Assembly: GCF_018323885.1 (NCBI RefSeq)
Contig: NZ_AP024585.1
Location: 4,650,001 to 4,714,000, forward strand
Length of the DNA stretch: 64,000 bases
Direction of reading: 5' to 3'
Source: Citrobacter amalonaticus
GTDB taxonomy: Bacteria; Pseudomonadota; Gammaproteobacteria; Enterobacterales; Enterobacteriaceae
A program made the position numbers and the translations under genes. Positions 1-14,079 of the stretch are shown piece after piece (position 1 is the stretch's first letter; each line of letters opens with the position of its first letter). The notes beneath the pieces were generated by a model that saw only the letters and a list, made by a program, of their open reading frames with translations, made no database searches and had not been told where the DNA came from.

Positions 1-1093
1 CATACTGCTCAAGGGTTTGCGGCAACGTCAACCCCAGCACGTTCTTCACGTCCCGGTTCAACAGGCCCGCACGATCCAGCTCGCCCAGAATCCCCAGCAC
101 CCCGCCCGCACGGTGAACATCTTCCATATGGTATTTCTGCGTACTCGGCGCCACTTTGCACAGCTGCGGCACTTTACGGGAAAGTTTGTCGATATCACTC
201 ATTGTGAAATCGATCTCCGCTTCCTGCGCCGCCGCCAGTAAGTGCAGAACGGTATTGGTGGAACCGCCCATCGCGATATCCAGCGTCATGGCGTTCTCAA
301 ACGCTGCCTTGCTGGCTATGCTGCGCGGCAGCGCGGAGGCGTCATCCTGCTCGTAGTAACGTTTAGTCAGCTCAACAATGCGTTTACCGGCATTGAGGAA
401 CAACTGTTTACGGTCGGCGTGAGTCGCCAACAGCGAACCGTTACCCGGCTGTGACAGGCCCAACGCTTCGGTCAGACAGTTCATCGAGTTCGCGGTAAAC
501 ATCCCGGAACAGGAGCCACAGGTCGGACAGGCGGAACGTTCAACCTGATTACTCTGATCGTCAGAGACTTTCGGGTCCGCGCCCTGGATCATGGCATCGA
601 CCAGATCGAGCTTGATGATTTTATCAGACAGCTTGGTTTTCCCGGCTTCCATCGGACCGCCGGAAACGAAGATCACCGGAATGTTCAGACGCAGGGAAGC
701 CATCAGCATCCCTGGGGTGATTTTGTCGCAGTTGGAGATACAGACCATTGCATCGGCACAATGGGCATTCACCATGTACTCCACCGAATCTGCGATCAGC
801 TCGCGCGATGGCAGTGAATAAAGCATCCCCCCGTGACCCATAGCGATACCATCATCCACGGCAATGGTATTGAACTCTTTCGCCACGCCGCCGGACGCTT
901 CAATCTGTTCAGCGACCAGTTTACCGAGATCGCGCAGGTGCACGTGTCCTGGCACAAACTGGGTGAATGAGTTCACGACGGCAATGATCGGTTTGCCAAA
1001 ATCGGCATCCGTCATTCCGGTTGCGCGCCACAGCGCGCGGGCTCCTGCCATATTGCGGCCATGAGTGGTGGTAGCGGAACGGTACTTAGGCAT
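1..1093 (-). CDS. ilvD: Dihydroxy-acid dehydratase, N-terminal part (runs off the left edge)
   Basis: This enzyme dehydrates 2,3-dihydroxy-isovalerate and 2,3-dihydroxy-3-methylvalerate to the 2-keto acids that IlvE aminates, in cytoplasmic isoleucine and valine synthesis. The minus-strand frame starts at the ATG at 1093 ([18 protein letters not shown]) and stays open to base 1, giving about 364 of the roughly 616 residues usual for the family. Cysteine motifs that bind the Fe-S cluster are visible ([21 protein letters not shown]). It lies 61 nt after ilvE on the same strand, as in the ilvGMEDA operon. The truncation comes only from the window edge. Confidence 0.97.
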   Translation of the reverse strand, partial: MPKYRSATTTHGRNMAGARALWRATGMTDADFGKPIIAVVNSFTQFVPGHVHLRDLGKLVAEQIEASGGVAKEFNTIAVDDGIAMGHGGMLYSLPSRELIADSVEYMVNAHCADAMVCISNCDKITPGMLMASLRLNIPVIFVSGGPMEAGKTKLSDKIIKLDLVDAMIQGADPKVSDDQSNQVERSACPTCGSCSGMFTANSMNCLTEALGLSQPGNGSLLATHADRKQLFLNAGKRIVELTKRYYEQDDASALPRSIASKAAFENAMTLDIAMGGSTNTVLHLLAAAQEAEIDFTMSDIDKLSRKVPQLCKVAPSTQKYHMEDVHRAGGVLGILGELDRAGLLNRDVKNVLGLTLPQTLEQY

Positions 1094-1154
1094 GCGTTAT
1101 TTACTCCTGGTGTCTGTAAAACGGGACGGTGCGTGCCGTCCCATTTATCTTTAA

Positions 1155-2084
1155 TTATGAATTTACCTGATCCAACCAGCCCCATTTGTCCTCGGTTTCA
1201 CCGGTAAACAGGCCGAAGAACGCTTGCTGGATGCGTTTGGTGACTGGACCACAGCGGCCTTCTCCCACCTGAATGCCGTCAACACTGCGAACCGGGGTGA
1301 TTTCCGCCGCGGTACCAGACATGAAGACTTCATCCGCCAGATACAGGGATTCGCGGGACAGAACCTGCTCGCGCACTTCAATACCCAGTTCTTTCGCCAG
1401 TTTAATGATGGCGTCACGGGTGATCCCCGGCAACGCGGAAGAGGTAAACGGCGGGGTAAACAGCACACCGTCTTTCACTTCAAACAGGTTTTCACCAGCG
1501 CCTTCGGAGATGTAACCATTCACATCCAGCGCAATACCTTCCTGATAGCCATGACGACGTGCTTCGCTACCCACCAGAAGTGACGAAAGGTAGTTACCGC
1601 CCGCTTTTGCGGCGGTCGGGATAGTGTTAGGTGCGGCACGGTTCCACGAGGAAACCATTGCATCGATCCCTTGTTCCAGCGCTTCAGCGCCCAGGTACGC
1701 GCCCCACGGGAACGCAGCGATAATGACGTCGGTGGTGTATCCCGGAGGCGGGTTCACGCCCATGCCTACATCGCCAACAAACACCAGCGGGCGAATATAA
1801 GCGCTGGTCAGGTTGTTTTTACGGATCACCTCACGGCAGGCTTCCATCAACTCATCCACGCTCTGAGAGACCGGGAAACGATAAATTTTGGCTGAGTCAT
1901 GCAGGCGTTGCATATGTTCACGATGACGGAACACCACCGGGCCTTTGTGCGAGTCATAGCAACGGATGCCTTCAAAGACAGACGTACCGTAGTGCAGCGC
2001 GTGGGACATCACGTGAACTTTCGCGTCTTCCCAACGAACCATCTCGCCATTGAACCAAATGTAATCAGCTTTTTTCGTCGTCAT
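1155..2084 (-). CDS. ilvE: Branched-chain amino acid aminotransferase
   Basis: This PLP enzyme performs the last step of isoleucine, valine and leucine synthesis, moving the amino group from glutamate to the branched-chain 2-keto acids. The 309-residue product has the usual length for fold-type IV aminotransferases. Lys160, within TAAKAGGNYLSS, is the expected PLP-binding lysine. The start (MTTKKADYIWFNGEM) matches the E. coli protein. It follows ilvM after 18 nt and precedes ilvD in the same transcript, so it is expected to share the attenuator upstream of ilvG. Confidence 0.98.
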   Translation of the reverse strand: MTTKKADYIWFNGEMVRWEDAKVHVMSHALHYGTSVFEGIRCYDSHKGPVVFRHREHMQRLHDSAKIYRFPVSQSVDELMEACREVIRKNNLTSAYIRPLVFVGDVGMGVNPPPGYTTDVIIAAFPWGAYLGAEALEQGIDAMVSSWNRAAPNTIPTAAKAGGNYLSSLLVGSEARRHGYQEGIALDVNGYISEGAGENLFEVKDGVLFTPPFTSSALPGITRDAIIKLAKELGIEVREQVLSRESLYLADEVFMSGTAAEITPVRSVDGIQVGEGRCGPVTKRIQQAFFGLFTGETEDKWGWLDQVNS

Positions 2085-2102
2085 TTCTTCTTCCTGTCAC
2101 GC

Positions 2103-2366
2103 TTACGCGCGGATTTGTTGTGATGTTGTTGTGCTCTGGCAGATGGCAACATGTGCCACATCCACCAGCTTACTTAACTGACTAAACAGTAAGTCGACCG
2201 ACCGTGGACTGGCAACGGTCAATTCGATATTTATATTCTGCGCGTCACGGGCGGCTTCCATATTCATGGCACATACCTGAAAACCACGATGGCGTACCAC
2301 ACGTAAAACACGTTCCAGCGTTTCCGGGTTAAAGCGAGCCTCTACGGCGACCTGATGTTGCATCAT
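2103..2366 (-). CDS. ilvM: Acetolactate synthase II small (regulatory) subunit
   Basis: IlvM is the small subunit of acetohydroxyacid synthase II and stabilises and activates the IlvG catalytic subunit. The 87-residue product is a single ACT-like domain ([19 protein letters not shown]), as expected for isozyme II. Its ATG overlaps the ilvG stop codon by four bases (ATGA type), which indicates translational coupling and balanced subunit production. It is followed by ilvE in the same operon. Confidence 0.96.
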   Translation of the reverse strand: MMQHQVAVEARFNPETLERVLRVVRHRGFQVCAMNMEAARDAQNINIELTVASPRSVDLLFSQLSKLVDVAHVAICQSTTTSQQIRA

Positions 2367-4009
2367 GATAATTTCTCCAGCATTTCAGCGTTGCTGGCGC
2401 CAGGCGGCACCAGTGGCCAGACATTCTCAAGTTCGTCGATTGAGACATGAAGCAGGTATGGCCCGTCGCTGTTCAGCAGGGTATCGAGCGCCGCTTCAAC
2501 CTGGTCTTTTCGGGTGATGTGTTGGCCAGGGATGCCGAAGGCGCTGGCTAACGTGAGGAAATCGGGGTTATCGGTTAAGGTGGTTTCGCTATATCGTTCC
2601 TGGAAAAACAGCTGCTGCCATTGTCGAACCATACCTAACCGTTGGTTATCCAGTAAAACGATCTTCAACGGTAACTGCTTACGTTTTACGGTGCCCAGCT
2701 CCTGAACATTCATCATGAAGGAGCCGTCACCGGAGATACAGATAACGGTGTCGTCCGGTCGCGCAACCTGCGCCCCAACGGCAGCCGGTAAACCAAAGCC
2801 CATCGTGCCTAAGCCGCTGGAGGTGATGAAATTCTCCGGGCGACTGTAGGTCATATGTTGTGCAGACCACATCTGATGCTGACCGACATCCGTCGTTACA
2901 ACACAGTTGGCAGGCTTACGCTCCGACAGCTGTTTCAGCAGCAGCGGCGCGTAGATGGCCTCCCCTGGATGATCGTAGCGCCAGGTGTGGTCAGTACGCA
3001 GTTCCGCATTACGCTGACGCCATTCATCGATGTCGACCGGTTGTTGCAGCGCAGGCAGCAGTGCATTCAAATCGCCCTGCAAGGTGACATGCGCCCGGCG
3101 CAGTTTGTTCAGTTCAGCCGGATCGATATCCATGTGGATAACACTGGCATGGGGCGCGAAAGTATCCAGTTTGCCGGTCACCCGGTCATCAAAACGTGCA
3201 CCTACGGCAATCAACAAATCACATTCCTGCACGGCAAAATTCGCGGCTTTGGTGCCATGCATGCCCAGCATCCCCAGATAGTAGGGATAATCCGCCTCAA
3301 CAGCCCCCAGGCCTTTCAGCGTGCAGGTCACCGGCATTTGCGTTACCGCAATAAACTCACGCAGCGCCGGAACCGCCTGCGCCATCCCTACGCCTCCTCC
3401 CACATACAGCATCGGTTTTTGCGCCTGAGCCAGCATGTTACGCGCCTGCTCTACGTCAGCCTGAGGGAAAACTGCCGCGTTATCGACGGTCGTGAAATAC
3501 GGTTCCAGCGCCCCGGTGGCTAACTGGATATCTTTCGGGATATCAACCAGAACCGGACCCGGACGACCCGTGTTAGCGACCTCAAACGCCTCCGCCATGA
3601 TGCGTGGCAGCTCTTCCAGAGACTGCACCAGGAAACTGTGCTTGGTGCAGGCCAACGACAACCCCAGTACGTCCACTTCCTGAAACGCATCAGTGCCGAT
3701 GAACGGCGCAGCAACCTGCCCGGTGATCGCGACAACAGGGACCGAATCTAACAGCGCATCTGCAAGTCCGGTGATCAGGTTGGTTGCCCCCGGACCAGAA
3801 GTAGCGATGCAGACCCCCGTTTTACCGGTGGAACGGGCATAGCCAATGGCTGCGATCGCGGCCCCCTGTTCGTGTCGGCACAGCAGGTGTTCCACGCCAC
3901 CGTCGTACAACGCATCGTAGACCGGCATAATTGCGCCACCGGGATAGCCGAATACGGTGTCGACCCCCTGTGCACGCAACGCATGTACCACCCACTGTGC
4001 TCCATTCAT
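2363..4009 (-). CDS. ilvG: Acetolactate synthase II large (catalytic) subunit, intact
   Basis: This thiamine-diphosphate enzyme condenses pyruvate with pyruvate or 2-ketobutyrate, the first common step of branched-chain amino acid synthesis. The open frame is 548 residues, full length, without the frameshift that inactivates ilvG in E. coli K-12. The N-terminal segment has the catalytic glutamate (Glu47 in [15 protein letters not shown]), and a thiamine-diphosphate motif ([12 protein letters not shown]) lies in the C-terminal third. It follows the ilvL leader, attenuator and ilvX, and overlaps ilvM by four bases. Isozyme II is typically valine-insensitive, so this strain should not show the K-12 valine sensitivity; that is inference from the family. 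Confidence 0.98.
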   Translation of the reverse strand: MNGAQWVVHALRAQGVDTVFGYPGGAIMPVYDALYDGGVEHLLCRHEQGAAIAAIGYARSTGKTGVCIATSGPGATNLITGLADALLDSVPVVAITGQVAAPFIGTDAFQEVDVLGLSLACTKHSFLVQSLEELPRIMAEAFEVANTGRPGPVLVDIPKDIQLATGALEPYFTTVDNAAVFPQADVEQARNMLAQAQKPMLYVGGGVGMAQAVPALREFIAVTQMPVTCTLKGLGAVEADYPYYLGMLGMHGTKAANFAVQECDLLIAVGARFDDRVTGKLDTFAPHASVIHMDIDPAELNKLRRAHVTLQGDLNALLPALQQPVDIDEWRQRNAELRTDHTWRYDHPGEAIYAPLLLKQLSERKPANCVVTTDVGQHQMWSAQHMTYSRPENFITSSGLGTMGFGLPAAVGAQVARPDDTVICISGDGSFMMNVQELGTVKRKQLPLKIVLLDNQRLGMVRQWQQLFFQERYSETTLTDNPDFLTLASAFGIPGQHITRKDQVEAALDTLLNSDGPYLLHVSIDELENVWPLVPPGASNAEMLEKLS

Positions 4010-4011
4010 AG

Positions 4012-4062
4012 TTAGTTCCCCGTCATAAATCTGAAGAAACAGAATTTTATGCTGTTATTCAT
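4012..4062 (-). CDS. ilvX: Small peptide IlvX
   Basis: This 16-codon frame reads [16 protein letters not shown], nearly the same as the annotated E. coli IlvX peptide between the ilv attenuator and ilvG. It has a strong ribosome-binding site (AGAGGAG) just upstream of its ATG at 4062. It stops two bases before the ilvG ATG, so ribosomes ending here could reinitiate on ilvG. The peptide has no known enzymatic role. Conservation of the frame and of the ribosome-binding site supports real translation. Confidence 0.8.
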   Translation of the reverse strand: MNNSIKFCFFRFMTGN

Positions 4063-4092
4063 TTTCTGCTCCTCTGTTGTGTTTTTAAGGTC

Positions 4093-4124
4093 AAAAAAAA
4101 CCCCCGGACCTTTCGGTGCGGGGG
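4093..4124 (-). terminator. ilv operon attenuator terminator
   Basis: On the minus strand, a GC-rich hairpin with a GAAA loop (stem CCCCCGCACC against GGTCCGGGGG, one internal mismatch) is followed by eight T residues. It lies between ilvL and ilvX, which is the position of the transcription attenuator controlled by charging of the Ile, Val and Leu tRNAs during ilvL translation. Confidence 0.93.
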
Positions 4125-4148
4125 TCTTAGTTCGTTAAGGCTTGATTT

Positions 4149-4247
4149 TTAAGCCTTTCCTCGTCCAAGTGCAGCCCCGCACGGTGGGATAATAATCACC
4201 ACCACGCTAATCACGACCAGGCTAATCACTCGTAGAAGGGCTGTCAT
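4149..4247 (-). CDS. ilvL: ilvGMEDA operon leader peptide
   Basis: This 32-residue peptide begins MTALLRVISLVVISVVVIII and is very rich in Ile, Val and Leu codons, the hallmark of the ilv attenuation leader. It matches the E. coli IlvL peptide. A longer upstream in-frame ATG at 4334 exists, but the known leader starts at 4247. Ribosome stalling on these codons when any of the three amino acids is scarce favours the antiterminator and expression of ilvXGMEDA. Confidence 0.95.
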   Translation of the reverse strand: MTALLRVISLVVISVVVIIIPPCGAALGRGKA

Positions 4248-4599
4248 TTTTGTCTTTTCTGGCATCTTGTTCGAAGGAATGCCTAAAGAGTTACCATAGA
4301 TTTCGCCAATAGCACAAGATTTTTTTCTTTTCATTTTTCTGACTCAGCTAACGGATTAAAGAAAACCCCTTGTTTTATATACAAAAACCAGGAATTGAAA
4401 AAAATTCACTTTCTGAACGGAAGTAAACCCCTTTTTCATAACATCGCAGGAGAGGAAAACGGATTGCGAGCGCCCTTCCAAAAAAAGAGAACACGTAAAC
4501 TAATTGCATTAAAAGTGCGGAATCTTCTGCGAATAAACATTATTTAGCAATGATCTTGCAGAGAGGAAATTAGACATAATAGTGGCATCTGGAGGGGCT
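4248..4599. promoter_or_regulatory. Divergent intergenic region: ilv promoter (minus) and comM promoter (plus)
   Basis: This AT-rich region of about 350 bases lies between the divergent ilvL and comM genes and must contain both promoters. I do not assign exact -10/-35 boxes. The only firm element is the comM ribosome-binding site GGAGGGG at 4591-4597. Confidence 0.6.
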
Positions 4600-6120
4600 A
4601 TGTCACTGTCAATTGTTCATACACGCGCTGCGCTGGGTGTCAATGCACCGGCGATTACTATCGAAGTGCATATCAGCAACGGTTTACCCGGTTTAACACT
4701 GGTGGGGTTACCAGAAACGACCGTCAAAGAGGCGCGCGACCGGGTACGCAGCGCGATCATTAATAGCGGATATGACTTTCCCGCAAAGAAAATCACCATC
4801 AATCTCGCCCCTGCCGATCTTCCCAAAGAGGGCGGGAGATATGATTTACCTATTGCTGTGGCGCTTCTGGTTGCCTCTGAGCAGCTTACAACCCATAAAC
4901 TCGACCAATATGAGTTAGTGGGTGAATTAGCGCTTACAGGTGTGTTACGCGGCGTTCCCGGCGCCATATCCAGCGCAACCGAGGCGATACGGGTGGGAAG
5001 GGGCATTATCGTGGCAAAAGAGAACGAAAACGAAGTCGGGCTGATTGAGGGTGAAGGATGTCTGGTTGCCGATCATCTACAAGCTGTCTGTGCCTTCCTG
5101 GAAGGAAAACATGACCTTAGCCATCCTGTTGTTAACAACGACACTATCAGTGTGTCATCTGATGATCTCAGCGATATTATTGGTCAGGAGCAAGGGAAGC
5201 GCAGCCTTGAGATCACCGCCGCAGGTGGCCACAATCTGCTATTAGTTGGCCCACCGGGTACGGGGAAAACGATGCTTGCCAGCCGTCTTAATGGCCTGTT
5301 GCCGGCATTAAGTAACGAAGAAGCCCTGGAAAGCGCCGCTATCCTCAGTCTGGTTAACTCGACTAGCGTGCAAAAGTTATGGAAACAACGACCTTTTCGC
5401 TCACCACACCACAGCGCATCCCTGACCGCCATGGTTGGTGGCGGAACTATCCCCGCACCAGGCGAAATTTCTTTGGCACACAACGGCATACTGTTTCTTG
5501 ATGAGCTGCCTGAGTTTGAACGACGCACATTAGATGCTCTACGTGAACCGATAGAGTCTGGTCAGATCCACCTTTCGCGTACGCGCGCTAAGATCACCTA
5601 TCCTGCGCGCTTTCAATTGGTAGCGGCAATGAATCCCAGTCCCACCGGTCATTATCAGGGCAACCATAACCGCAATACACCTGAACAGACATTACGCTAT
5701 CTCAGTCGGCTATCGGGCCCCTTTCTGGACCGCTTTGATCTTTCTCTTGAGATCCCTCTCCCACCGCCAGGCATACTCAGCCAGCCCGGTGTAAAGGGAG
5801 AAAACAGCTTTACGGTTAAACAGCGGGTCATTGGTGCGCGGGAACGTCAGCATAAACGCCAGGGCAAATTGAATGCACACCTGCAAAACAGGGAGATACG
5901 TGAACACTGCCCATTAGCAGATGAAGACGCGCAGTGGCTTGAAGAGACCCTCCTCCATCTTGGATTGTCTATACGCGCCTGGCAGCGGTTATTAAAGGTA
6001 TCGAGGACTATTGCCGATCTCGCGCAAGCCGAACACATTTCACGAAGACACTTGCAGGAAGCGGTCAGTTACCGGGCGATAGATCGTCTGCTTGCTCACC
6101 TGCAGAAACAACTGACATAA
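4600..6120 (+). CDS. comM: ComM/YifB family AAA+ ATPase (Mg-chelatase-like)
   Basis: ComM-family proteins are hexameric AAA+ helicases that promote branch migration during integration of transformed DNA; in E. coli the gene is called yifB. The product is 506 residues from the ATG at 4600, chosen because GGAGGGG precedes it at 4591 and because it matches the E. coli start MSLSIVHTRAALGVNAP. An in-frame GTG at 4582 would add six residues. An N-terminal ChlI-like domain is followed by the ATPase core with Walker A GPPGTGKT and Walker B LFLDELPEF, and a C-terminal Mg-chelatase domain. The gene is monocistronic and ends in a bidirectional hairpin shared with maoP. Confidence 0.95.
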   Translation: MSLSIVHTRAALGVNAPAITIEVHISNGLPGLTLVGLPETTVKEARDRVRSAIINSGYDFPAKKITINLAPADLPKEGGRYDLPIAVALLVASEQLTTHKLDQYELVGELALTGVLRGVPGAISSATEAIRVGRGIIVAKENENEVGLIEGEGCLVADHLQAVCAFLEGKHDLSHPVVNNDTISVSSDDLSDIIGQEQGKRSLEITAAGGHNLLLVGPPGTGKTMLASRLNGLLPALSNEEALESAAILSLVNSTSVQKLWKQRPFRSPHHSASLTAMVGGGTIPAPGEISLAHNGILFLDELPEFERRTLDALREPIESGQIHLSRTRAKITYPARFQLVAAMNPSPTGHYQGNHNRNTPEQTLRYLSRLSGPFLDRFDLSLEIPLPPPGILSQPGVKGENSFTVKQRVIGARERQHKRQGKLNAHLQNREIREHCPLADEDAQWLEETLLHLGLSIRAWQRLLKVSRTIADLAQAEHISRRHLQEAVSYRAIDRLLAHLQKQLT

Positions 6121-6144
6121 AAAAAGGGCCTTCGCCCTTTTTTT
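6121..6144. terminator. Bidirectional terminator between comM and maoP
   Basis: The stem AAAAAGGGC/GCCCTTTTT has a CTTC-type loop and a T run on the plus strand and an A run on the other side. It therefore serves both the plus-strand comM and the minus-strand maoP transcripts. Confidence 0.9.
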
Positions 6145-6145
6145 A

Positions 6146-6484
6146 TTAGTCATCAGACTCTGTGTAGTCCTCAGCACCTTCCATCTGCGGTTTACCGCCG
6201 GACAGGGTATGGAAACGTTTTGGACGCTTGATACGCGTCATATATTTGGACCAGACGCGTTCCGCTTCGGTCACTGGCTCACGTTCACCACGACATACCG
6301 CAACAAAGAGCTTCTCTTCTTCGGTAACCGGCTCGCGTTTTCCGAGATCCAGCTCGTTGAAGGCATAACCGTGACGTTCAAGCAGTTGCGCCTCTTTGAT
6401 GGTGAAATCACCATGACGAGAGAATCCGCGTGGATAATATTTGTTGTCGAAATATCGATTAGTCGTCGTAAAGCTTTCCGCCAT
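6146..6484 (-). CDS. maoP: Macrodomain Ori organization protein MaoP
   Basis: MaoP (formerly YifE) is a 112-residue protein that, together with a short cis site called maoS near its gene, constrains long-range mobility of the Ori macrodomain of the E. coli chromosome. The sequence ([20 protein letters not shown] at the start, TESDD at the end) matches the E. coli protein over its full length. It is divergent from hdfR. The intergenic region 6485-6602 probably holds maoS, but I cannot place the motif with certainty. The location near oriC agrees with the role. Confidence 0.95.
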   Translation of the reverse strand: MAESFTTTNRYFDNKYYPRGFSRHGDFTIKEAQLLERHGYAFNELDLGKREPVTEEEKLFVAVCRGEREPVTEAERVWSKYMTRIKRPKRFHTLSGGKPQMEGAEDYTESDD

Positions 6485-6602
6485 CCTGCACGCTCCTAAT
6501 TCTTTGGCCGATCTATTTATGGCGCGGAGTATTAGTTACGCTTGACAGAGTGTAAAACAAAACATTTAAATCATAACGACAAATAATTTTGCGGAGAGCA
6601 CT

Positions 6603-7436
6603 GTGGATACGGAATTGTTAAAAACTTTCCTGGAAGTTAGCCGAACGCGCCACTTTGGCCGGGCTGCGGAAGCGCTCTACCTGACTCAGTCGGCGGTAAG
6701 CTTTCGCATCAGACAGTTGGAAAATCAACTGGGTGTGAATCTTTTTACCCGCCACAGAAATAATATCCGTTTAACGGCGGCCGGCGAGAAGCTTCTGCCC
6801 TATGCGGAAACGCTAATGAATACTTGGCAGGCAGCACGTAAAGAGGTCGCCCATACATCCAGACATAATGAATTTTCAATCGGTGCCAGCGCCTCTCTGT
6901 GGGAGTGCATGCTCAACGGCTGGTTGGGACGCTTGTATCAGTCACAAGAGCCCCAGAACGGTCTGCAATTCGAAGCCCGTATTGCGCAGCGCCAGTCCCT
7001 GGTAAAACAGTTGCATGAACGTCAGCTTGATCTGCTTATCACCACAGAAGCCCCAAAAATGGATGAATTTAGCAGTCAATTACTGGGGTATTTCACCCTG
7101 GCGTTATATTGCGCCAGCCCCTCAACGATGAAAGAGGCTCTGAATTATCTGCGCCTGGAGTGGGGGCCAGACTTTCAACAAAACGAAGTGGGATTGATTG
7201 CTGCCGATGAAGTCCCGGTACTCACCACCAGTTCTGCTGAACTGGCCAGACAGCAACTTCATGCTCTGAACGGCTGCACATGGTTACCCACACGTTGGGC
7301 AAAAGAGAAAGGAGGTTTGCATACTGTTGCAGACAGCGCAACGCTTTCGCGTCCGTTATACGCTATTTGGCTGCAAAATAGTGATAAACATGTACTGATC
7401 AAAGATCTTCTAAAGATAGATGTACTGGGAGAATAA
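6603..7436 (+). CDS. hdfR: LysR-family regulator HdfR
   Basis: HdfR is a LysR-type transcription factor; in E. coli it represses the flagellar master operon flhDC. The product is 277 residues and starts with GTG at 6603 ([19 protein letters not shown]), with GGAGAG upstream. The winged helix-turn-helix occupies about residues 1-60 ([20 protein letters not shown]), followed by a periplasmic-binding-protein-like effector domain. It is divergent from maoP and convergent with the rRNA operon. Confidence 0.93.
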   Translation: MDTELLKTFLEVSRTRHFGRAAEALYLTQSAVSFRIRQLENQLGVNLFTRHRNNIRLTAAGEKLLPYAETLMNTWQAARKEVAHTSRHNEFSIGASASLWECMLNGWLGRLYQSQEPQNGLQFEARIAQRQSLVKQLHERQLDLLITTEAPKMDEFSSQLLGYFTLALYCASPSTMKEALNYLRLEWGPDFQQNEVGLIAADEVPVLTTSSAELARQQLHALNGCTWLPTRWAKEKGGLHTVADSATLSRPLYAIWLQNSDKHVLIKDLLKIDVLGE

Positions 7437-7503
7437 GCAGAAATGAGATTGGCAAGGATGCCAGAAAAGGAAGAGATCGGTATCTGGAGGCGCGTTTTAC
7501 AGA

Positions 7504-7536
7504 CAAAAAAAATCCTTAGCAGATGCTAAGGATTAT
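7504..7536 (-). terminator. rRNA operon terminator
   Basis: The perfect stem AATCCTTAGC/GCTAAGGATT with an ATCT loop is followed on the minus strand by eight T residues. It lies just downstream of tRNA-Trp, the last gene of the operon. A weaker T-rich stretch on the plus side could also stop hdfR transcripts. Confidence 0.93.
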
Positions 7537-7540
7537 TTTC

Positions 7541-7616
7541 TGGCAGGGGCGGAGAGACTCGAACTCCCAACACCCGGTTTTGGAGACCGGTGCTCTACCA
7601 ATTGAACTACGCCCCT
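7541..7616 (-). tRNA. trpT: tRNA-Trp (anticodon CCA)
   Basis: The 76-nt minus-strand gene starts AGGGGCGTAGTTCAATTGG and ends with an encoded CCA. The anticodon loop reads CTCCAAA, giving CCA, and the acceptor stem AGGGGCG/CGCCCCT pairs fully. It is the distal tRNA of the rRNA operon, as in E. coli rrnC. Confidence 0.98.
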
Positions 7617-7624
7617 AATTAGGG

Positions 7625-7701
7625 TGGCGGAACGGACGGGACTCGAACCCGCGACCCCCTGCGTGACAGGCAGGTATTCTAACCAACTGAACTACCGCTC
7701 C
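7625..7701 (-). tRNA. aspT: tRNA-Asp (anticodon GTC)
   Basis: The 77-nt minus-strand gene starts GGAGCGGTAGTTCAGTCGG and ends CCA. The anticodon loop CTGTCAC gives GTC. The T arm contains GGTTCGAGTCC. It lies between 5S rRNA and tRNA-Trp, the rrnC distal arrangement. Confidence 0.98.
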
Positions 7702-7753
7702 ACCGAATTTTTCTACAACCACTGATTTTTACATCAGTTTACTGCTTAATTTT

Positions 7754-7873
7754 ATGCCTGGCAGTTCCCTACTCTCGCATGGGGAGACCCCACACTACCA
7801 TCGGCGCTACGGCGTTTCACTTCTGAGTTCGGCATGGGGTCAGGTGGGACCACCGCGCTAAAGCCGCCAGGCA
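7754..7873 (-). rRNA. rrf: 5S ribosomal RNA
   Basis: The 120-nt minus-strand sequence begins TGCCTGGCGGC and ends GCCAGGCAT, with complementary ends forming helix I. Its length and sequence are those of the enterobacterial 5S rRNA. Confidence 0.98.
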
Positions 7874-8068
7874 AATTCTTGCTGCTCTGTACGCAATATT
7901 TTATCGCATCAGCTGCGTTGACTGCATTCGCCAACGTCAGTCACATACCTGTGTATGCTCCTTCCGTCGCTTCATTTGCCGCCTTGCCGCTGCGCAAACT
8001 ATTGCGCACTACAATCTGGTATCAATGCTGAAAATTCTCTCAATCCGCCAAAACATCTTCGGCGTTGT

Positions 8069-10975
<2,907 letters not shown>

Positions 10976-11072
10976 TCACAACCCGAAGATGTTTCACTTC
11001 TGATTGCGAAAATTTGAGAGACTCGAACACACCATTCACAGTGTGTCGTTTCAATTTTCAGCTTGATCCAGA

Positions 11073-11085
11073 TTTTTAAAGAGCA
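11073..11085 (-). promoter_or_regulatory. boxA antitermination site in the 16S-23S spacer
   Basis: The minus strand reads TGCTCTTTAAAAA ahead of 23S. This resembles the boxA element that binds NusB/S10 and renews antitermination in the spacer. Confidence 0.75.
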
Positions 11086-11161
11086 AATATCTCAAACATG
11101 ACTCGCTGAGTCAGTTTTGAGATACAAAGGCCGGCGACTTTCACTCACACAAACCAGCAAG

Positions 11162-11237
11162 TGGCGTCCCCTAGGGGATTCGAACCCCTGTTACCGCCGT
11201 GAAAGGGCGGTGTCCTGGGCCTCTAGACGAAGGGGAC
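11162..11237 (-). tRNA. gltU: tRNA-Glu (anticodon TTC)
   Basis: The 76-nt minus-strand gene starts GTCCCCTTCGTCTAGAGG and ends CCA, with anticodon loop CTTTCAC giving TTC. It is the only spacer tRNA between 16S and 23S, so this is an rrnB/C/E/G-type operon; with the distal Asp and Trp tRNAs it corresponds to rrnC. Confidence 0.98.
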
Positions 11238-11323
11238 ACTGAAGTCTGCTTCGGCAAGACGCCTTGCTTTTTACTTTTCATCAGACAATCTGTGTGGGCA
11301 CTACAAAGGCAGGTTCTTTAAGG

Positions 11324-12865
<1,542 letters not shown>

Positions 12866-12998
12866 AAGTTTGATGCTCTTAGAATTAAACGTCGTAATGA
12901 ATTACGTGTTCACTCTTTGAGACTTGGTATTCATTTTTCGTCTTGCGACGTTAAGAATCCATGTCACTCTGAGTGCCCACACAGATTGTCTGATAAAT

Positions 12999-13010
12999 TG
13001 TTAAAGAGCA
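12999..13010 (-). promoter_or_regulatory. Leader boxA antitermination site
   Basis: The minus strand reads TGCTCTTTAACA, the canonical enterobacterial rrn boxA, followed by the conserved leader sequence CAGACAATCTGTGTGGGC. It recruits the Nus factor antitermination complex. Confidence 0.93.
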
Positions 13011-13047
13011 GTGCCGCTTCGCTTTTTCTCAGCGGCGCGGGGTGTGC

Positions 13048-13075
13048 ATAATACGCTTTCCCGCTTCAGAGTCAA
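13048..13075 (-). promoter_or_regulatory. rrn P2 promoter
   Basis: On the minus strand, TTGACT (13075-13070) is separated by 16 bases from TATTAT (13053-13048). This matches the P2 promoters of rRNA operons in spacing and position, about 190 bases before 16S. Confidence 0.9.
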
Positions 13076-13179
13076 GCATTTATTTCGCTTTTCTCTGTCG
13101 GTGTTCATCACTGGTTTTCACCGGAGAACCCCGCTGACCCGGCGGCTTGCGTGCCGTTGTTCCGTGTCAGTGGAGGCGC

Positions 13180-13229
13180 ATTATAGGGAGTTATTTCGGG
13201 CTGACAAGGGGAAATTTAAAATAATTTTC
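13180..13229 (-). promoter_or_regulatory. rrn P1 promoter with UP element
   Basis: On the minus strand, TTGTCA (13207-13202), a 16-base spacer and TATAAT (13185-13180) form the P1 core. A GC-rich discriminator (GCGCC) follows the -10, as expected for stringent control. The A/T-rich block at 13209-13229 is the UP element bound by the alpha subunit of RNA polymerase. Confidence 0.92.
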
Positions 13230-13359
13230 CGAGTGTTCTTTTTTTCACCAAAACCGGTATTAACGTGCCATAAAATAAGCGTTTTGCTGTTTTTGCAGCC
13301 GCAATCACACTTCCTGGTGGCATACTAATGAGTAAGAAAAAGATAAAGGACAAAGAGTC

Positions 13360-14079
13360 ATGCCTTTAAGCGCACAACAGTTGGCTGCACAGAAAAACCT
13401 TTCCTATGTCCTGGCTGAGAAGCTGGCGCAGCAGATCCTCAAAGGTGCATATGCCCCTGGCGCCATTCTTCCTGGCGAAATTGAGCTTGGCGAACAGTTT
13501 GGTGTGAGTCGGACCGCCGTTCGGGAAGCAGTTAAAACATTAACGGCCAAAGGGATGGTGCTGCCGCGCCCTCGCATTGGCACCCGAGTGATGCCACAGG
13601 CAAACTGGAACTTCCTCGATCAGGAATTACTCACCTGGTGGATGACTGAAGAGAATTTTCAGCAGGTTATTGAACACTTTCTGGTGATGCGTATCAGCCT
13701 GGAGCCTCAGGCGTGCTCGCTGGCGGCAACAATCGGTACCGCAGAACAAAAAGCGCATCTGAATACATTAATGGAAGAGATGGTGGCGCTGAAAAAAAAC
13801 TTTAAGCGCGAACGCTGGATTGAAGTGGACATGGCCTGGCATGAGCACATTTATGAAATGAGCGCGAACCCGTTCTTAACCTCTTTTGCCTCGTTGTTTC
13901 ATTCTGTCTACCATACCTATTTTAATTCAATTACTTACAACACCGTTGTGAAGCTGGATTTGCATCAGGCGATTGTCGATGCCATTGCACAAAGCGACGG
14001 TGACGGCGCGTTTAAGGCCTGTCAGGCGCTACTGTTCGCCCCAAATGAACGTCCAGAAAATAACCAGGATTGTGCATGA
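13360..14079 (+). CDS. yieP: GntR/FadR-family regulator YieP
   Basis: YieP is a FadR-subfamily GntR transcription factor with an N-terminal winged helix (residues about 15-80, including [20 protein letters not shown]) and an all-helical FCD effector domain (about 95-230). In E. coli it has been linked to control of the neighbouring transporter gene and of chromosome-wide targets. The product here is 239 residues, slightly longer than the E. coli protein at the C terminus. Its stop overlaps the hsrA ATG (ATGA), so the two genes are translationally coupled. It is divergent from the rRNA operon. Confidence 0.92.
   Translation: MPLSAQQLAAQKNLSYVLAEKLAQQILKGAYAPGAILPGEIELGEQFGVSRTAVREAVKTLTAKGMVLPRPRIGTRVMPQANWNFLDQELLTWWMTEENFQQVIEHFLVMRISLEPQACSLAATIGTAEQKAHLNTLMEEMVALKKNFKRERWIEVDMAWHEHIYEMSANPFLTSFASLFHSVYHTYFNSITYNTVVKLDLHQAIVDAIAQSDGDGAFKACQALLFAPNERPENNQDCA

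Larger units (their letters stand above)
12866..13359 (-). promoter_or_regulatory. rRNA operon leader and promoter region
   Basis: This 494-base stretch without a protein gene contains the rRNA leader, both rrn promoters and, at its right end, the short upstream region of yieP. Transcription of the rRNA operon runs to the left, away from oriC. Fis sites probably lie between about 13230 and 13330 but are not assigned here. Confidence 0.85.
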
